A stretch of DNA of 64,000 bases from Psychrobacter okhotskensis (GCF_013248965.1 NZ_JABRVQ010000003.1:1-64000), one strand, 5' to 3'; numbered from the stretch's first letter, positions 19,368 through 28,468 are shown. A program made the numbers and translations. The notes: generated by a model from the sequence alone, not told the origin.

Positions 19368-20100
19368 CTTCATATAGCGCCATGCCCGTGGCAACGCTTA
19401 CATTTAAGCTTTGTAAGTTGCCATGCTCATTGCCTGACATCGGAATATAAACCAGCTCATCACAGCTCTCCGTCGTCAGGCGGCGCATGCCCTCTCCTTC
19501 TGACCCCATAATAATAGCTGTTTTACCTGTCAAGTCTGCCTCATGTATCGGCTTCGCCTCTGCATTGAGTGCTGTACCGAATACAAAGACGCCGGCATTT
19601 TTGATTTGCGTCAGCGTGCGTGCCAAATTGGTAACGCTAATAATAGGCATCATCTCTGCTGCCCCTACCGACACTTTCGCAACCGTAGGCGTGAGGCTCG
19701 CCGCATGATGTTTTGGGCAAACCACCGCATCAACACCCATGGCAACGGCGGTACGCAAGCACGCACCAAAGTTATGCGCATCGGTGATTTGATCCAAAAC
19801 CAATAGCAGACACTGTTCACGGCCGATGATAATATCAAGCAAGCCTTCATCAGCGAAACCTAACGGTCGTGCATTCAGCACCACACCTTGATGCTGCGGG
19901 CTACCACACAGTTGCGTGAGCTTGTCTTTTTGCGTCGGTTGAATGCTGATGCCATTATCTGCTGCCTGCGCCATAATCGCTTTAACATGACTGTCGCTCT
20001 CGCGCCCTTGCTGTACAAACAAGCTAAGGCCATCAAGAGGACGATGTTCGAGTAACGCATCAATAGCATGAATGCCATAGAAATAAATGGGTTTTGCCAT
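19330..20100 (-). CDS. rlmB: 23S rRNA (guanosine-2251-2'-O)-methyltransferase RlmB
   Basis: This SPOUT (TrmH/SpoU) enzyme methylates G2251 in the 23S peptidyl-transferase loop. The N-terminal substrate-binding domain begins YFYGIHAIDALLEHRP. The knotted C-terminal domain carries motif 1 LVLDQITDAHNFGACLRTA, motif 2 AIIMGSEGEGMRRLT and motif 3 IPMSGNEHGNLQSLNVSVA. The ATG at 20100 gives the family-like N-terminus; a start 12 codons upstream is possible but unlikely. It converges on coaE with a 38-bp coding overlap. Confidence 0.95.
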   Translation of the reverse strand: MAKPIYFYGIHAIDALLEHRPLDGLSLFVQQGRESDSHVKAIMAQAADNGISIQPTQKDKLTQLCGSPQHQGVVLNARPLGFADEGLLDIIIGREQCLLLVLDQITDAHNFGACLRTAVAMGVDAVVCPKHHAASLTPTVAKVSVGAAEMMPIISVTNLARTLTQIKNAGVFVFGTALNAEAKPIHEADLTGKTAIIMGSEGEGMRRLTTESCDELVYIPMSGNEHGNLQSLNVSVATGMALYEVNRQRTLAAGQA

Positions 20101-20206
20101 AATAGGACTGCCGGTTATAAGGTGGCTATCGCACACTGCGATAGAAAAGGGAGATATGACGATAATTGTAGCAATTAATCAAGGGCTTAAACAAAATAAT
20201 GTCACC

Positions 20207-20248
20207 AAAAAAAAGAAATAAACCTTATCGCAAGATTTATTTCTTTTT
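20207..20248 (-). terminator. Terminator of ppnP
   Basis: A 13-bp inverted repeat (AAAAAGAAATAAA ... TTTATTTCTTTTT) with a 13-nt loop is followed on the minus strand by further T residues, about 50 bp past the ppnP stop. The stem is AT-rich. Confidence 0.6.
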
Positions 20249-20300
20249 GAGGGCTAAGCCGCTATAAACTGTCTTTTGGAACCTTTAACTGGTAATAGTA

Positions 20301-20636
20301 TCAACCTTCTAAATGACAGATATACTGCACGATTTCCTCTGTGCGTAAGTTAAAGCCACTGTTGCCTTCAACGACGAATGATTGTCCCGCGCGATAGTAG
20401 CTGAACTCTTCATCACCATTTATTTTGACTTCACACTCGCCGCTGATAATTTCGATACGCTCGGAGGTATTGGTACTGAAGTGATAATGCTCGACCAAAT
20501 TGTCGCAAGGTAAAATCACACCTAATGTTTTGTGCCGACCATCCTCGAACATAATGGTATGGCTTGAGCAACGACCATCATAAGATATCGTGGCTTGGGC
20601 ATTGACTGTCACACTGGTAAATTGCGCCGCTGTCAT
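20301..20636 (-). CDS. ppnP: Pyrimidine/purine nucleoside phosphorylase (YaiE/PpnP family)
   Basis: This small cupin of the DUF1255 family has a characterised E. coli member that phosphorolyses many nucleosides to the base and ribose 1-phosphate. The 111 residues show the family beta-strand pattern, with GRCSSHTIMFEDGRHKTLGVILP, ERIEIISGECEVKING and a C-terminal IVQYICHLEG. GGAAG precedes the ATG. It forms a single-gene unit with its own terminator. Confidence 0.88.
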   Translation of the reverse strand: MTAAQFTSVTVNAQATISYDGRCSSHTIMFEDGRHKTLGVILPCDNLVEHYHFSTNTSERIEIISGECEVKINGDEEFSYYRAGQSFVVEGNSGFNLRTEEIVQYICHLEG

Positions 20637-21265
20637 AGTGGCTTCCTTATCAAATAATTATTGCCAAACTAAAAAATAAGTAACGTATTGAACTGCTTAC
20701 TCTACCTAGGTTGTACTACGCATTTTGCACTATAGTAAAAACACGCTATGTCGCACAATGGCTAAAAATCTAGTGGTAAGAGTTTATCATTATGTGAGAT
20801 TATGCTACCACATTATATCTATAAAGTTTGTTACAGCACCAATGAAAATTTTGTTGCGTTTTTAGGCTGAATAATTCTTAACCATTCGCTTTGCAGCCAT
20901 CGACTGATGCCTATAGTGTATATACGTTGCGCCCCATTATGGCGATTGCTGTTTAATGATAACAACTTATTATGACAGTCGCTCATTATCACGCTTATGA
21001 TAGCTATTAAGGCGATTATTAAGACGGTTAACTGCTTTTTTATCATAGGCTTATTGAATTTTTATGATAGTCTTTCCTAGTTAGTTCGCAGTATTTGACG
21101 ACTTTAAAATTTGTATTTAATAGCGTTTGACACCATACTATTTACCAATGGCTATTGTCTATTTAGTACTATTACCCCTACCATTTTACTTCTTTATTTA
21201 CCCTATTTTAGATATGACCTCCCATGCTTTTATGTGAGGTTGATTGTCTGTCATGAGAGGCGTTG
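20637..21265. other. Gene-poor region upstream of recN
   Basis: About 630 bp hold no gene I can support. A 71-codon minus-strand frame (20831-21046) starts with a hydrophobic stretch resembling a signal or membrane segment, but has no ribosome binding site and an unremarkable remainder. The recN promoter must lie in the right part. I see no clear LexA-type box, as expected for Moraxellaceae, which lack a classical LexA. Confidence 0.35.
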
Positions 21266-22954
21266 ATGCTTGTATCATTAACTTTACATCAGTTTGCATT
21301 GATTGCTCAGCATGAGCTGAGTGTGGCTGAAGGCTTTAATGTCATTACCGGTGAGACAGGGGCTGGTAAGTCGCTATTACTAGATGCGCTATCCTTATGT
21401 GCAGGCGAGCGTGCAGACAGTGCGATGGTCAGACATGGCGCTGCAAATGCGGATATTTATGCGCAGTTCGATGTGGAAAATAACAATGTTGTTGCTGAAT
21501 GGTTTGCCAAAAATGAGCGAGCGCTAGAAGAGCCGGAAGTATTGATTCGTCGTCAATTGAGCAACACAGGGCGCTCCAAAGCATGGCTCAATGGCACGCC
21601 AGTGAGCTTGGCAGAGCTTAAAAGTTTGGGTGCATTACTGGTTAATATCCATAGCCAACATGCTCAGCAAGCGTTGCTTAAGCCGCAGTTTGTGGTGCAA
21701 TGGCTCGATGAGATGGCACAAATCACGCCACTAGCGGCACAAACGGCTAGCAGCTATCAAGCTTATCAGCAGCTTAAACGCCGTGCGGATGACATTGCCA
21801 GCCGCGAAGCTCAGCGTCAAGATAGAATCCAACTATTGCAAAGTCAGCTGGCTGATATTGCCCCATTACTGGCGGTTGATTATGCGGAAGTCGAAGCGGA
21901 GCACGAAGAGCTGTCTAATATCGAAGCGTTAATGCAAGAGGCCAGTCACGGTCTTCATCTACTCGACAATGATACCGATGAGCCTGACGTCATGACCTTA
22001 TTAGGACAGGCCATCAAGCTCTGTGATCATCAGCTGGGGGTTAGTCAAACCTTTGAGCAAGCTTCCGAGCAGCTACATTTAGCACAGCAGCAAATCACTG
22101 AGGTGACCGCTCTACTCTCAGATTATGCCGAGCAGCAACTGCCTGACCCAGAGCGCTTGCAAGCATTAGACAATTTAATCAGCTTAGGTCACCGCTTGTC
22201 ACGTAAGCATAGCTTGCCAGCAAGCGACTTGATTAACGAGGCCAAAGGCTGGGAAGCGCAATTAGAGCAGCTTGAAAACGAACCAAGCAGTGATGCCATG
22301 GCAGCGCAAATTGAACAAGCATGGCAAGAGTATCTGACGCTAGCAACCCAACTAAATAAAGAAAGAACAAAAGCGGCGCCAACTGTCAGTAAGCAGCTGA
22401 TTAAGCAATTAAAACCGCTTGCCCTGCCCAACGCCCGCTGCGATTTTGTCTTTACTAAGAAGACCGATCCAAGCCAATATAGTGCGCAAGGCTGCTATGA
22501 TATTGATTTATTGTTTAGTGCCAACGTTGGTATGCCGATGCAGCCGCTACATAAGATTGCCTCAGGCGGTGAGCTGTCGCGGATGGCGCTGGTCATGCAA
22601 GTATTGCAAGCGACCAATGCCGATAATAATGCCGCCAAGCCAATGCTAGTATTTGATGAAGTCGATGTTGGTATCAGTGGCGGCACCGCACAAGTGGTCG
22701 GTGAGCTCTTACGCGAGCTTGGGCAGACGCAGCAACTACTTGCCATTACCCATCAGGCGCAAGTCGCAGCGCAAGCGCATCAGCATATCTTGGTACAAAA
22801 ACACCATGACGAACAGACTGAAAGTGAGCTGTTAATATTGACTGACAGCGCGCAAGTCGATGAGTTGGCTCGTATGTCGGGCGGTGTGACCATCACTGAC
22901 GTCACCCGTGATCATGCCCGTAGTCTATTGTCTGATGTAAAATATAGTCAGTGA
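21266..22954 (+). CDS. recN: DNA repair protein RecN
   Basis: RecN is an SMC-like ATPase acting in recombinational double-strand break repair. The 562 residues have Walker A GETGAGKSLLLDALSL, a central coiled coil (about 155-370), the ABC-like signature ASGGELSRMALV and Walker B PMLVFDEVDVGISGG. I chose the ATG at 21266 with GAGAGG 5 nt upstream rather than the TTG just before it. The last codons and the stop lie inside an interspersed repeat starting at 22943, so the C-terminal Tyr-Ser-Gln appears to come from the repeat. Confidence 0.96.
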   Translation: MLVSLTLHQFALIAQHELSVAEGFNVITGETGAGKSLLLDALSLCAGERADSAMVRHGAANADIYAQFDVENNNVVAEWFAKNERALEEPEVLIRRQLSNTGRSKAWLNGTPVSLAELKSLGALLVNIHSQHAQQALLKPQFVVQWLDEMAQITPLAAQTASSYQAYQQLKRRADDIASREAQRQDRIQLLQSQLADIAPLLAVDYAEVEAEHEELSNIEALMQEASHGLHLLDNDTDEPDVMTLLGQAIKLCDHQLGVSQTFEQASEQLHLAQQQITEVTALLSDYAEQQLPDPERLQALDNLISLGHRLSRKHSLPASDLINEAKGWEAQLEQLENEPSSDAMAAQIEQAWQEYLTLATQLNKERTKAAPTVSKQLIKQLKPLALPNARCDFVFTKKTDPSQYSAQGCYDIDLLFSANVGMPMQPLHKIASGGELSRMALVMQVLQATNADNNAAKPMLVFDEVDVGISGGTAQVVGELLRELGQTQQLLAITHQAQVAAQAHQHILVQKHHDEQTESELLILTDSAQVDELARMSGGVTITDVTRDHARSLLSDVKYSQ

Positions 22955-23080
22955 AAAGTCATATCGATACATCGCGCACTGCTGATATCAATTTTTCTTG
23001 CTTACTGTGCCTACGCAGACAGAGGCTGCAAAAAATTGATATCAGCAATACCATAGCGTTTTTAGGATATTTTGATTATA
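22943..23080 (+). repeat. Interspersed palindromic repeat A, copy 1
   Basis: This is a ~138-bp element with ends TATAGTCA and TGATTATA. Its core is a perfect 16-bp inverted repeat (GCTGATATCAATTTTT, 22981-22996, and complement 23031-23046) around the conserved centre CTTGCTTACTGTGCCTACGC. Four other copies lie in the window near 54.1, 58.7, 60.9 and 62.3 kb. This copy begins inside the recN 3' end and fills the gap to algH. Confidence 0.85.
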
Positions 23081-23221
23081 AGTATCCATCATTTATAAAA
23101 AGATAACTGCTGGCTAACGTATGGCGATTGTTGGCCTCGGTTGATTTCCCCCTCATTATCACCATATAGTGGTGTGTCTTCTCTATTATTTCACCTTTAT
23201 TATTAGGTTGCGTTTGTTGCT

Positions 23222-23785
23222 ATGTCTAAAGCCAATTTGACCCATCATTTCTTAATCGCGGCACCCGAGCTGTCAGACCCACGGTTTGAGCAGGCGCTGA
23301 TTTATATCTGTCGTCATGACAAACATGGCGCCCTCGGTCTGATGGTCAATCGTCCATTAGAGCAGTCGCGCGTGGGCAAACTACTAGAGGATTTAGACAT
23401 TGAAGTCACCGATCCGCAAGTGATGGAAGATGTGGCATTAGAAGGTGGTCCAATGTATCCCGAGGTCGGCTTTGTCCTGCATACAGGTCAACCAGAATGG
23501 GCATCGTCTTTTGCCATCTCAGAAAACGTCTGTATCACTACCAGTCAAGATATCTTGAAGCGTATCGCCGCCGGTCAAGGCGTTGGTCATTATCAGCTGT
23601 GCTTAGGTCATGCCAGCTGGGGCAAAAAACAGCTCGATCAAGAGCTTGCTAGTGGCGACTGGCTCGTCTGTCCTGCTGATCTGAATTTATTGTTTAATAC
23701 GCCATTTGAAGAACGCTGGCAAATCGCTGCCGATAAGATTGGGGTTAATTTTGACTATTTAAGTAGCGATATTGGTCACGCTTGA
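23222..23785 (+). CDS. algH: YqgE/AlgH family protein (DUF179)
   Basis: This 187-residue protein of the widespread YqgE/AlgH family has no settled molecular function. Family marks are [37 protein letters not shown] and the [20 protein letters not shown] segment. It lies 40 bp upstream of ruvX, the usual pairing in gammaproteobacteria, and both are probably co-transcribed. No strong Shine-Dalgarno sequence is seen. Confidence 0.93.
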   Translation: MSKANLTHHFLIAAPELSDPRFEQALIYICRHDKHGALGLMVNRPLEQSRVGKLLEDLDIEVTDPQVMEDVALEGGPMYPEVGFVLHTGQPEWASSFAISENVCITTSQDILKRIAAGQGVGHYQLCLGHASWGKKQLDQELASGDWLVCPADLNLLFNTPFEERWQIAADKIGVNFDYLSSDIGHA

Positions 23786-23825
23786 GTCACAAGCTCAATA
23801 AGTATGAAAATAGGAAGTATGCATA

Positions 23826-24356
23826 ATGATGGTAGAGTCTGAAACTAGCACTGAAATCGAAACTGCCGATACGACTATGGTGGAACCAGTTATTAAGCCG
23901 CATCTTATTTTAGCGCTTGATTATGGGGTCAAAAAAATGGGCATGGCGCTAGGTAACACTATCACCGAAACCGCACGTGCTTTTGATATCTTAGCGATGA
24001 ATAATGGCCAGCCTGATTGGGATAATCTACTGGGTATTATCAAGGTATGGGGCGTGGCAAAAGTGGTGGTCGGATTACCATTAAACATGGATGGTAGCAG
24101 CTCAATGCTGTCCAAGCGGGCTCATAAATTTGCCCGCCGCTTAGCGCATAGAATTATGGAACAGCATTTACCCGTCACTGTCTCTCTCTGCGATGAACGC
24201 CTAACTTCAGTGGCGGCGCGTGAGATCGCGTGGGATAATGGCTGGATTAAGCATGAGCGCGACCCCATCGATGACATCTCTGCTTGTATCCTGATGTCGA
24301 CTTATTTTGCTGATCCCAGTAGCAGTATCGCCATCGATGCCATCAAAGCAGACTAA
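23826..24356 (+). CDS. ruvX: Putative pre-16S rRNA nuclease / Holliday junction resolvase-like YqgF
   Basis: This RNase H-fold protein has a homologue needed for 16S rRNA 5'-end processing in E. coli. The 176 residues include the acidic metal-site motifs ILALDYGVKKMGMALGN, VVVGLPLNMDGSSS, CDERLTSVAA and DDISACILM. The N-terminal ~25 residues (Glu/Thr-rich) extend beyond the family core. AGGAAG precedes the chosen ATG by 8 nt. It follows algH. Confidence 0.93.
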   Translation: MMVESETSTEIETADTTMVEPVIKPHLILALDYGVKKMGMALGNTITETARAFDILAMNNGQPDWDNLLGIIKVWGVAKVVVGLPLNMDGSSSMLSKRAHKFARRLAHRIMEQHLPVTVSLCDERLTSVAAREIAWDNGWIKHERDPIDDISACILMSTYFADPSSSIAIDAIKAD

Positions 24357-24434
24357 ATTAGCGACTAGCTTGCTGTTACAATAGCGCTAATTTTTGACAT
24401 ATCGTCACTCTACACGGATAAATGCCTGATTATT

Positions 24435-24911
24435 ATGACCACTGTCTCAGACCAGTCTCTGCAAAACAAATCGCAACATGGCTTTGCGCCGCTTGCGATT
24501 GCTCGTATCAAAGGCGCTCAGCGAGCGAATCAAATAGCGATTTATCTTATTTATGCCGCTATCTTCGCCTTTATGGTCTTTGGTACCATTGCCAGTATCA
24601 AAGCCTTTCATGACAATCAGCTGCTTTATCAACTCTTCTATAACTTGCCCTACGTTTTAGTGGCGTTGACCATTCCCATTACCATTTACGATGCGTTGGT
24701 TATTTATCGTTATCGCTTAAACCAACCGTCGATGATTGCCATGAGTATTGGCGTATCCACGGTGATATTACTTGGCGGGCTATTATTTGCCGATACCGCT
24801 TGGTTAGGGCTGTCCTGCTGGCTTGGCGTGGCATTTTTGTTTAAGGTGAGCTTTAAGCGTTTTTTTAACTTTTTAGACGCTGAGGAAGCCGAAATCGCCG
24901 AAGAAGTGTAA
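24435..24911 (+). CDS. Membrane protein of unknown function
   Basis: This 158-residue protein has about three to four hydrophobic helices (roughly 36-56, 68-90, 101-119 and 122-140), a positively charged N-terminus and an acidic C-terminal tail (LDAEEAEIAEEV). I recognise no family. It sits between ruvX and tusA on the same strand. The start at 24435 lacks a strong ribosome binding site. Confidence 0.75.
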   Translation: MTTVSDQSLQNKSQHGFAPLAIARIKGAQRANQIAIYLIYAAIFAFMVFGTIASIKAFHDNQLLYQLFYNLPYVLVALTIPITIYDALVIYRYRLNQPSMIAMSIGVSTVILLGGLLFADTAWLGLSCWLGVAFLFKVSFKRFFNFLDAEEAEIAEEV

Positions 24912-24993
24912 AACAGCTGAACAGAAAATAACACTAAGCAATAGCTAGCAAAGAACTTTTTTAACCATACTTTATTAATTTAAAACGACGACT

Positions 24994-25320
24994 ATGACTA
25001 CTTCAATATCTGATAGCACGATTCAACATTATCTAGATACCCAAGGGCTTATTTGCCCTGAGCCAGTGATGATGCTGCATCGAATCATTCGTAAAGCCGA
25101 AGCCGGCGCGGTGATTGAGATACTCGCCACTGACCCTGCAACCACTCGCGATATTCCTAATTTTTGCCGTCATTTAGGGCATGAGCTTGTCCAGCAAGAA
25201 ACCCTTGCTGAAAATGTACCTTTAAATGTCGATCCTGATGAAATCACAGTTGCTGACGATAATAACTCGCCTATCAGCGCCACGCTTTATCGTTATTTGG
25301 TGAAGAAAAAGAGCGCTTGA
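24994..25320 (+). CDS. tusA: TusA-like sulfur carrier protein
   Basis: This SirA/TusA-family protein carries sulfur as a persulfide in the TusABCDE relay for tRNA 2-thiouridine and molybdenum cofactor synthesis. The active-site motif LDTQGLICPEPVMMLHR has the CPxP cysteine, followed by VIEILATDPATTRDIPNFCRHLGHEL. At 108 residues it is about 25 longer than typical TusA, because of a C-terminal tail ending YRYLVKKKSA. No tusBCD genes are nearby. Confidence 0.9.
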   Translation: MTTSISDSTIQHYLDTQGLICPEPVMMLHRIIRKAEAGAVIEILATDPATTRDIPNFCRHLGHELVQQETLAENVPLNVDPDEITVADDNNSPISATLYRYLVKKKSA

Positions 25321-25431
25321 AAGCTTGAACGCATGCGGTTGACCTTGCACTAATAATTTAAGAGCATCAAAAACACAAAGATATCTTTGCTTTGTACAAA
25401 ACATATCATTCACAAATTAAAGGTAGATAAC

Positions 25432-26652
25432 GTGTTAGCAACCCAACAGCAGTACGTACAGTGGCACGAAAATGGCAATGAAACCTTACGTCGTGCCCGC
25501 TGGTTATCGGAGAGCAATCATGCAGCGCCTGCGCGTATTGTATTGGTCGATGACAAAACAACCGCTGATGAGGCGTACCGCTTGGCTTGCGAAGGCACGT
25601 CACTGCTGTGGCGCGGTGACTTTCATAATGCCAAGCAATTGCTACAAGCACTCAACCGACGTATCGAGCGTACCAATGAGCGCTCTGAGCAGCGCAAAAT
25701 AAAGAAAGCGGCTAATAAATCTGCTAAGTCTAACGCAGAGTCTGATTCGGTCAACTCTAAAGAACTACCTAACTTGTTTCATCAACAACGGCAAATGCAA
25801 GCACAGCGTGCGCGTATATTAAGTCGCTTGCTACTAGAGCTTGATGCCAATTATGTCAGCCATCTGCGTCGCGCCCCTGATGTCAGCGCGGCCTGTACAG
25901 CAGCTTTTGGCCAGTTAGACAACGCGGCTGATGAATCATGTGTACTTTCATTTCGTGACTTGCAAGGGGCGTTAGGTGCAGCGCAGTGGCGCGAAAAAGG
26001 CGTGCCAGTTGAAAGCTTAGGTCTATCGATTTACCCGCATTATGGCGTTTTTGCACCAACCCGCCATGAGTATGTGCAGCTACTGCTCGATGCGACGCTG
26101 CCGACCATTCATGAGATCGCTTATGACATCGGCACAGGCACAGGCTTGCTTGCCATTATCTTAGCGCAGCGCGGTGTAAATCAGGTGATTGCTACCGATT
26201 TAAATCCACGGGCTTTAGCCTGCGCTAGCGAAAATTTTACGCGATTAAAACTCACTAACGTACAGTTGCAGCAAGCTGATTTGTATCCGACTGATGCGCC
26301 ACTCGCTAATTTAATTGTCTGTAATCCGCCTTGGTTACCTGCCAAGCCTAGCTCGCCCCTCGAATATGCCGTTTATGATGCCAATAGCGCCATGCTGCGT
26401 GGATTTTTGCAAGGTGCGAAAACTCATTTAGCTGAGCAAGGAGAAGTCTGGTTAATTCTGTCAGATTTGGCTGAGCATTTGCAGCTGCGTACTCGTGAGG
26501 AATTATTAGGTTGGTTTGCAGATAGCGATTTAAAAGTAAAATACCGCCTCGATACAAAACCTAAGCATGGTCGCAGCCAAGATAAGTCTGATCCTCTATA
26601 TGCGGCGCGTAGTGCGGAAATTACCTCATTATGGTGTTTAGTACCTGCCTAA
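25432..26652 (+). CDS. Class I SAM-dependent methyltransferase (N-methyltransferase type)
   Basis: A Rossmann-fold methyltransferase with SAM motif YDIGTGTGLLAIILAQRG and motif IV NPPWLPA, the (N/D)PPY/W type found in enzymes modifying exocyclic amines of bases or glutamine amides. The first ~190 residues are a family-specific N-terminal region with a Lys/Ala-rich stretch. I chose GTG at 25432 with AGGTAG 8 nt upstream; a TTG 15 codons earlier is less likely. The substrate is unknown; rRNA (RlmG/RsmC-like) or protein are both possible. Confidence 0.85.
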   Translation: MLATQQQYVQWHENGNETLRRARWLSESNHAAPARIVLVDDKTTADEAYRLACEGTSLLWRGDFHNAKQLLQALNRRIERTNERSEQRKIKKAANKSAKSNAESDSVNSKELPNLFHQQRQMQAQRARILSRLLLELDANYVSHLRRAPDVSAACTAAFGQLDNAADESCVLSFRDLQGALGAAQWREKGVPVESLGLSIYPHYGVFAPTRHEYVQLLLDATLPTIHEIAYDIGTGTGLLAIILAQRGVNQVIATDLNPRALACASENFTRLKLTNVQLQQADLYPTDAPLANLIVCNPPWLPAKPSSPLEYAVYDANSAMLRGFLQGAKTHLAEQGEVWLILSDLAEHLQLRTREELLGWFADSDLKVKYRLDTKPKHGRSQDKSDPLYAARSAEITSLWCLVPA

Positions 26653-26690
26653 TCTGTAATAATTGATAATTAATCATTGAGTATCAAATT

Positions 26691-27629
26691 ATGAGCCGCG
26701 ACCGTGCTGTACAACAGCGCCAACCTAAAGCGCTAGCCGTTGATGATGAACCTACTTATATCACCGAGTTTCGTCAAGCGATGCTGGCTCGTGGTCTAGC
26801 CACGCGGACGCGTAATGCCTATGTGCGCGACCTGCGCTCTTGCGAGCTGACCAATCCTATCGCTCTAACACGCTGGCAACCCGACGATGTGCTGCACTGC
26901 TTATCAACGCTTACCCAAGACGGCAAAACGCCACGTACTCAAGCGCGTATGCTCTCAAGCTTGCGTCAGTTTTATCTATGGATGATTGCTAGCAACCTGC
27001 GTGAAGACAACCCTTGTGAGCGTATTAAAAGTCCAAAGCTTGGGCGTCCATTACCAAAGGATTTAAACGAGGGCGATGTTGATAATCTCCTAGCATCTCC
27101 TGATACCAGCACGGCGCTCGGACTGCGTGATAAAGCCATGATAGAAGTGCTTTATGCCTGCGGTCTACGGGTCAGTGAGTTGATTAATCTGTCACTGGAA
27201 CAAGTGAATCTAAATTCAGGCTGGCTACAAATCACCGGTAAAGGTAATAAAACCCGATTGGTTCCATTAGGTGAATATGCAGCGGATGCGCTGGAAGATT
27301 ATCTAACGCATGCTCGTGGTGATTTGATTGCTCACCTGAAATCGGGGAATTGCCAAGCGGTGTTTTTGACTGCGCAAGGCGGCTATATGACGCGGCAGAA
27401 CTTTTGGTATTTATTAAAGAAGTACGCCAAAGTTGCCAGTATCGATAAAGAGTTATCGCCGCATACTTTGCGTCATGCTTTCGCAACCCATCTACTCAAT
27501 CATGGCGCAGACTTGCGTAGCGTACAGTTATTGCTTGGGCATAGCGATTTATCAACGACGCAGATTTATACCCATGTGGCGACGGCAAGATTGCAGCAGT
27601 TACATGCCACGCATCATCCGCGTGGATAA
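26691..27629 (+). CDS. xerD: Site-specific tyrosine recombinase XerD
   Basis: XerD resolves chromosome dimers at dif with XerC. The N-terminal SAM-like DNA-binding domain (about 20-110) precedes the catalytic domain with Arg in ACGLRVSELINL, His/Arg in SPHTLRHAFATHLLNHGADLRSVQ, His in LLGHSDLSTTQIYTHV and the nucleophile Tyr. The C-terminus RLQQLHATHHPRG matches XerD better than XerC. The partner gene and dif are not in this window. There is no sign of a mobile element around it. Confidence 0.92.
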   Translation: MSRDRAVQQRQPKALAVDDEPTYITEFRQAMLARGLATRTRNAYVRDLRSCELTNPIALTRWQPDDVLHCLSTLTQDGKTPRTQARMLSSLRQFYLWMIASNLREDNPCERIKSPKLGRPLPKDLNEGDVDNLLASPDTSTALGLRDKAMIEVLYACGLRVSELINLSLEQVNLNSGWLQITGKGNKTRLVPLGEYAADALEDYLTHARGDLIAHLKSGNCQAVFLTAQGGYMTRQNFWYLLKKYAKVASIDKELSPHTLRHAFATHLLNHGADLRSVQLLLGHSDLSTTQIYTHVATARLQQLHATHHPRG

Positions 27630-27696
27630 CTTCTGGGTAGCGTGGTGAGCAGAATTGTCATTAAATATTGATTCATGATCGTCAGAGGAATACACC

Positions 27697-28035
27697 GTGT
27701 CGCAAGCTCAGCCATCTTCCAAGCCCACTCTCACTAAAGCGCAAGCATTTGCGCTAAAAAAATTGACCATTATGGGTTATTTGGAAGGCACGTCTTTTTT
27801 GCTGCTACTGGGTATCGCGATGCCACTCAAATATATGATGGATATGCCTGAGATGGTGAGCTATGTCGGGCCTGTGCATGGAGTATTGTTCATCGCCTAT
27901 ATCGTTGTGCTCTTTATCACGGCCCATAAAATCAAAATGCCGCTGTGGGCGCTCCCTGCTGGTGTGCTTGGCTCATTTTTGCCCTTTGGGCCGTTTGTGT
28001 TTGATCATGTGTTAAAGAAGCGTTTGGGGAACTAA
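27697..28035 (+). CDS. DUF3817 family membrane protein
   Basis: This 112-residue protein with three transmembrane helices has the DUF3817 pattern: GYLEGTSFLLLLGIAMPLKYM, VGPVHGVLFIAYIVVLF and a conserved C-terminal GSFLPFGPFVFD. The function of the family is unknown. The start is GTG, with AGAGGA about 8 nt upstream. It is the last gene of the plus-strand run that began with recN. Confidence 0.88.
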   Translation: MSQAQPSSKPTLTKAQAFALKKLTIMGYLEGTSFLLLLGIAMPLKYMMDMPEMVSYVGPVHGVLFIAYIVVLFITAHKIKMPLWALPAGVLGSFLPFGPFVFDHVLKKRLGN

Positions 28036-28102
28036 GATTAAAGTTTTTTGTATGCTGGCAACGCTTAGGAATGTAATATAAAGAGTTATCTTCGAAGATA
28101 AA

Positions 28103-28136
28103 AAAATGGCAACAGCTCTAAAGCCATTGCCATTTT
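28103..28136 (-). terminator. Terminator of the 43-aa gene
   Basis: AAAATGGCAA ... TTGCCATTTT forms a 10-bp stem, and on the minus strand the T residues continue. It lies about 20 bp past the stop of the small cysteine-containing gene, which supports that gene being real. It could also end the DUF3817 transcript on the plus strand. Confidence 0.7.
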
Positions 28137-28156
28137 ATAAAATTAAACTCTAGCAG

Positions 28157-28288
28157 TTAAAAATCGAAAGACAACTGCTGATTTGGATAACTACGACAAT
28201 GTTCACAAACGCGTTCCCAGCGTTTGAATCTATACCGCCAGTACCAACGTACATGAACGGCTTTAGGGTAGAAACATTCTTTAGCCAT
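28157..28288 (-). CDS. Small basic aromatic-rich protein with four cysteines' worth of metal-site candidates (43 aa)
   Basis: I read this small frame directly. ATG at 28286-28288 is preceded by a near-perfect AGGAGG, and the stop at 28157-28159 is followed by a hairpin terminator. The product is MAKECFYPKAVHVRWYWRYR followed by FKRWERVCEHCRSYPNQQLS and FDF. It contains three cysteines, two in a CEHC motif, and is rich in Trp, Tyr and Arg, suggesting a small metal- or nucleic-acid-binding protein. Three cysteines plus His could hold zinc, but this is a guess. I recognise no family. Confidence 0.7.
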   Translation of the reverse strand: MAKECFYPKAVHVRWYWRYRFKRWERVCEHCRSYPNQQLSFDF

Positions 28289-28468
28289 ATAGGCCTCCTG
28301 ACTTCTTATAATTAATGAAATATCAATTTACAAGTAGCCACAGAGGCATAGACAATGCCTAACATTTAATATAAAGTATGTGTGTACCCTTCGAAAGTAC
28401 AAAATACCTTTAAATTATGATAGTCATCAACCTCTGAGACTACTCATTTTTTTTGGTTTTTAATTTCT

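Noticed and set aside
20831-21046. 71-codon frame with hydrophobic N-terminus
   Set aside because: No ribosome binding site and a random-looking remainder in an AT-rich gap; possible but unsupported.
26691-27629. Tyrosine recombinase as an integrase of a mobile element
   Set aside because: The sequence is the housekeeping XerD and no attachment sites or phage genes are nearby.
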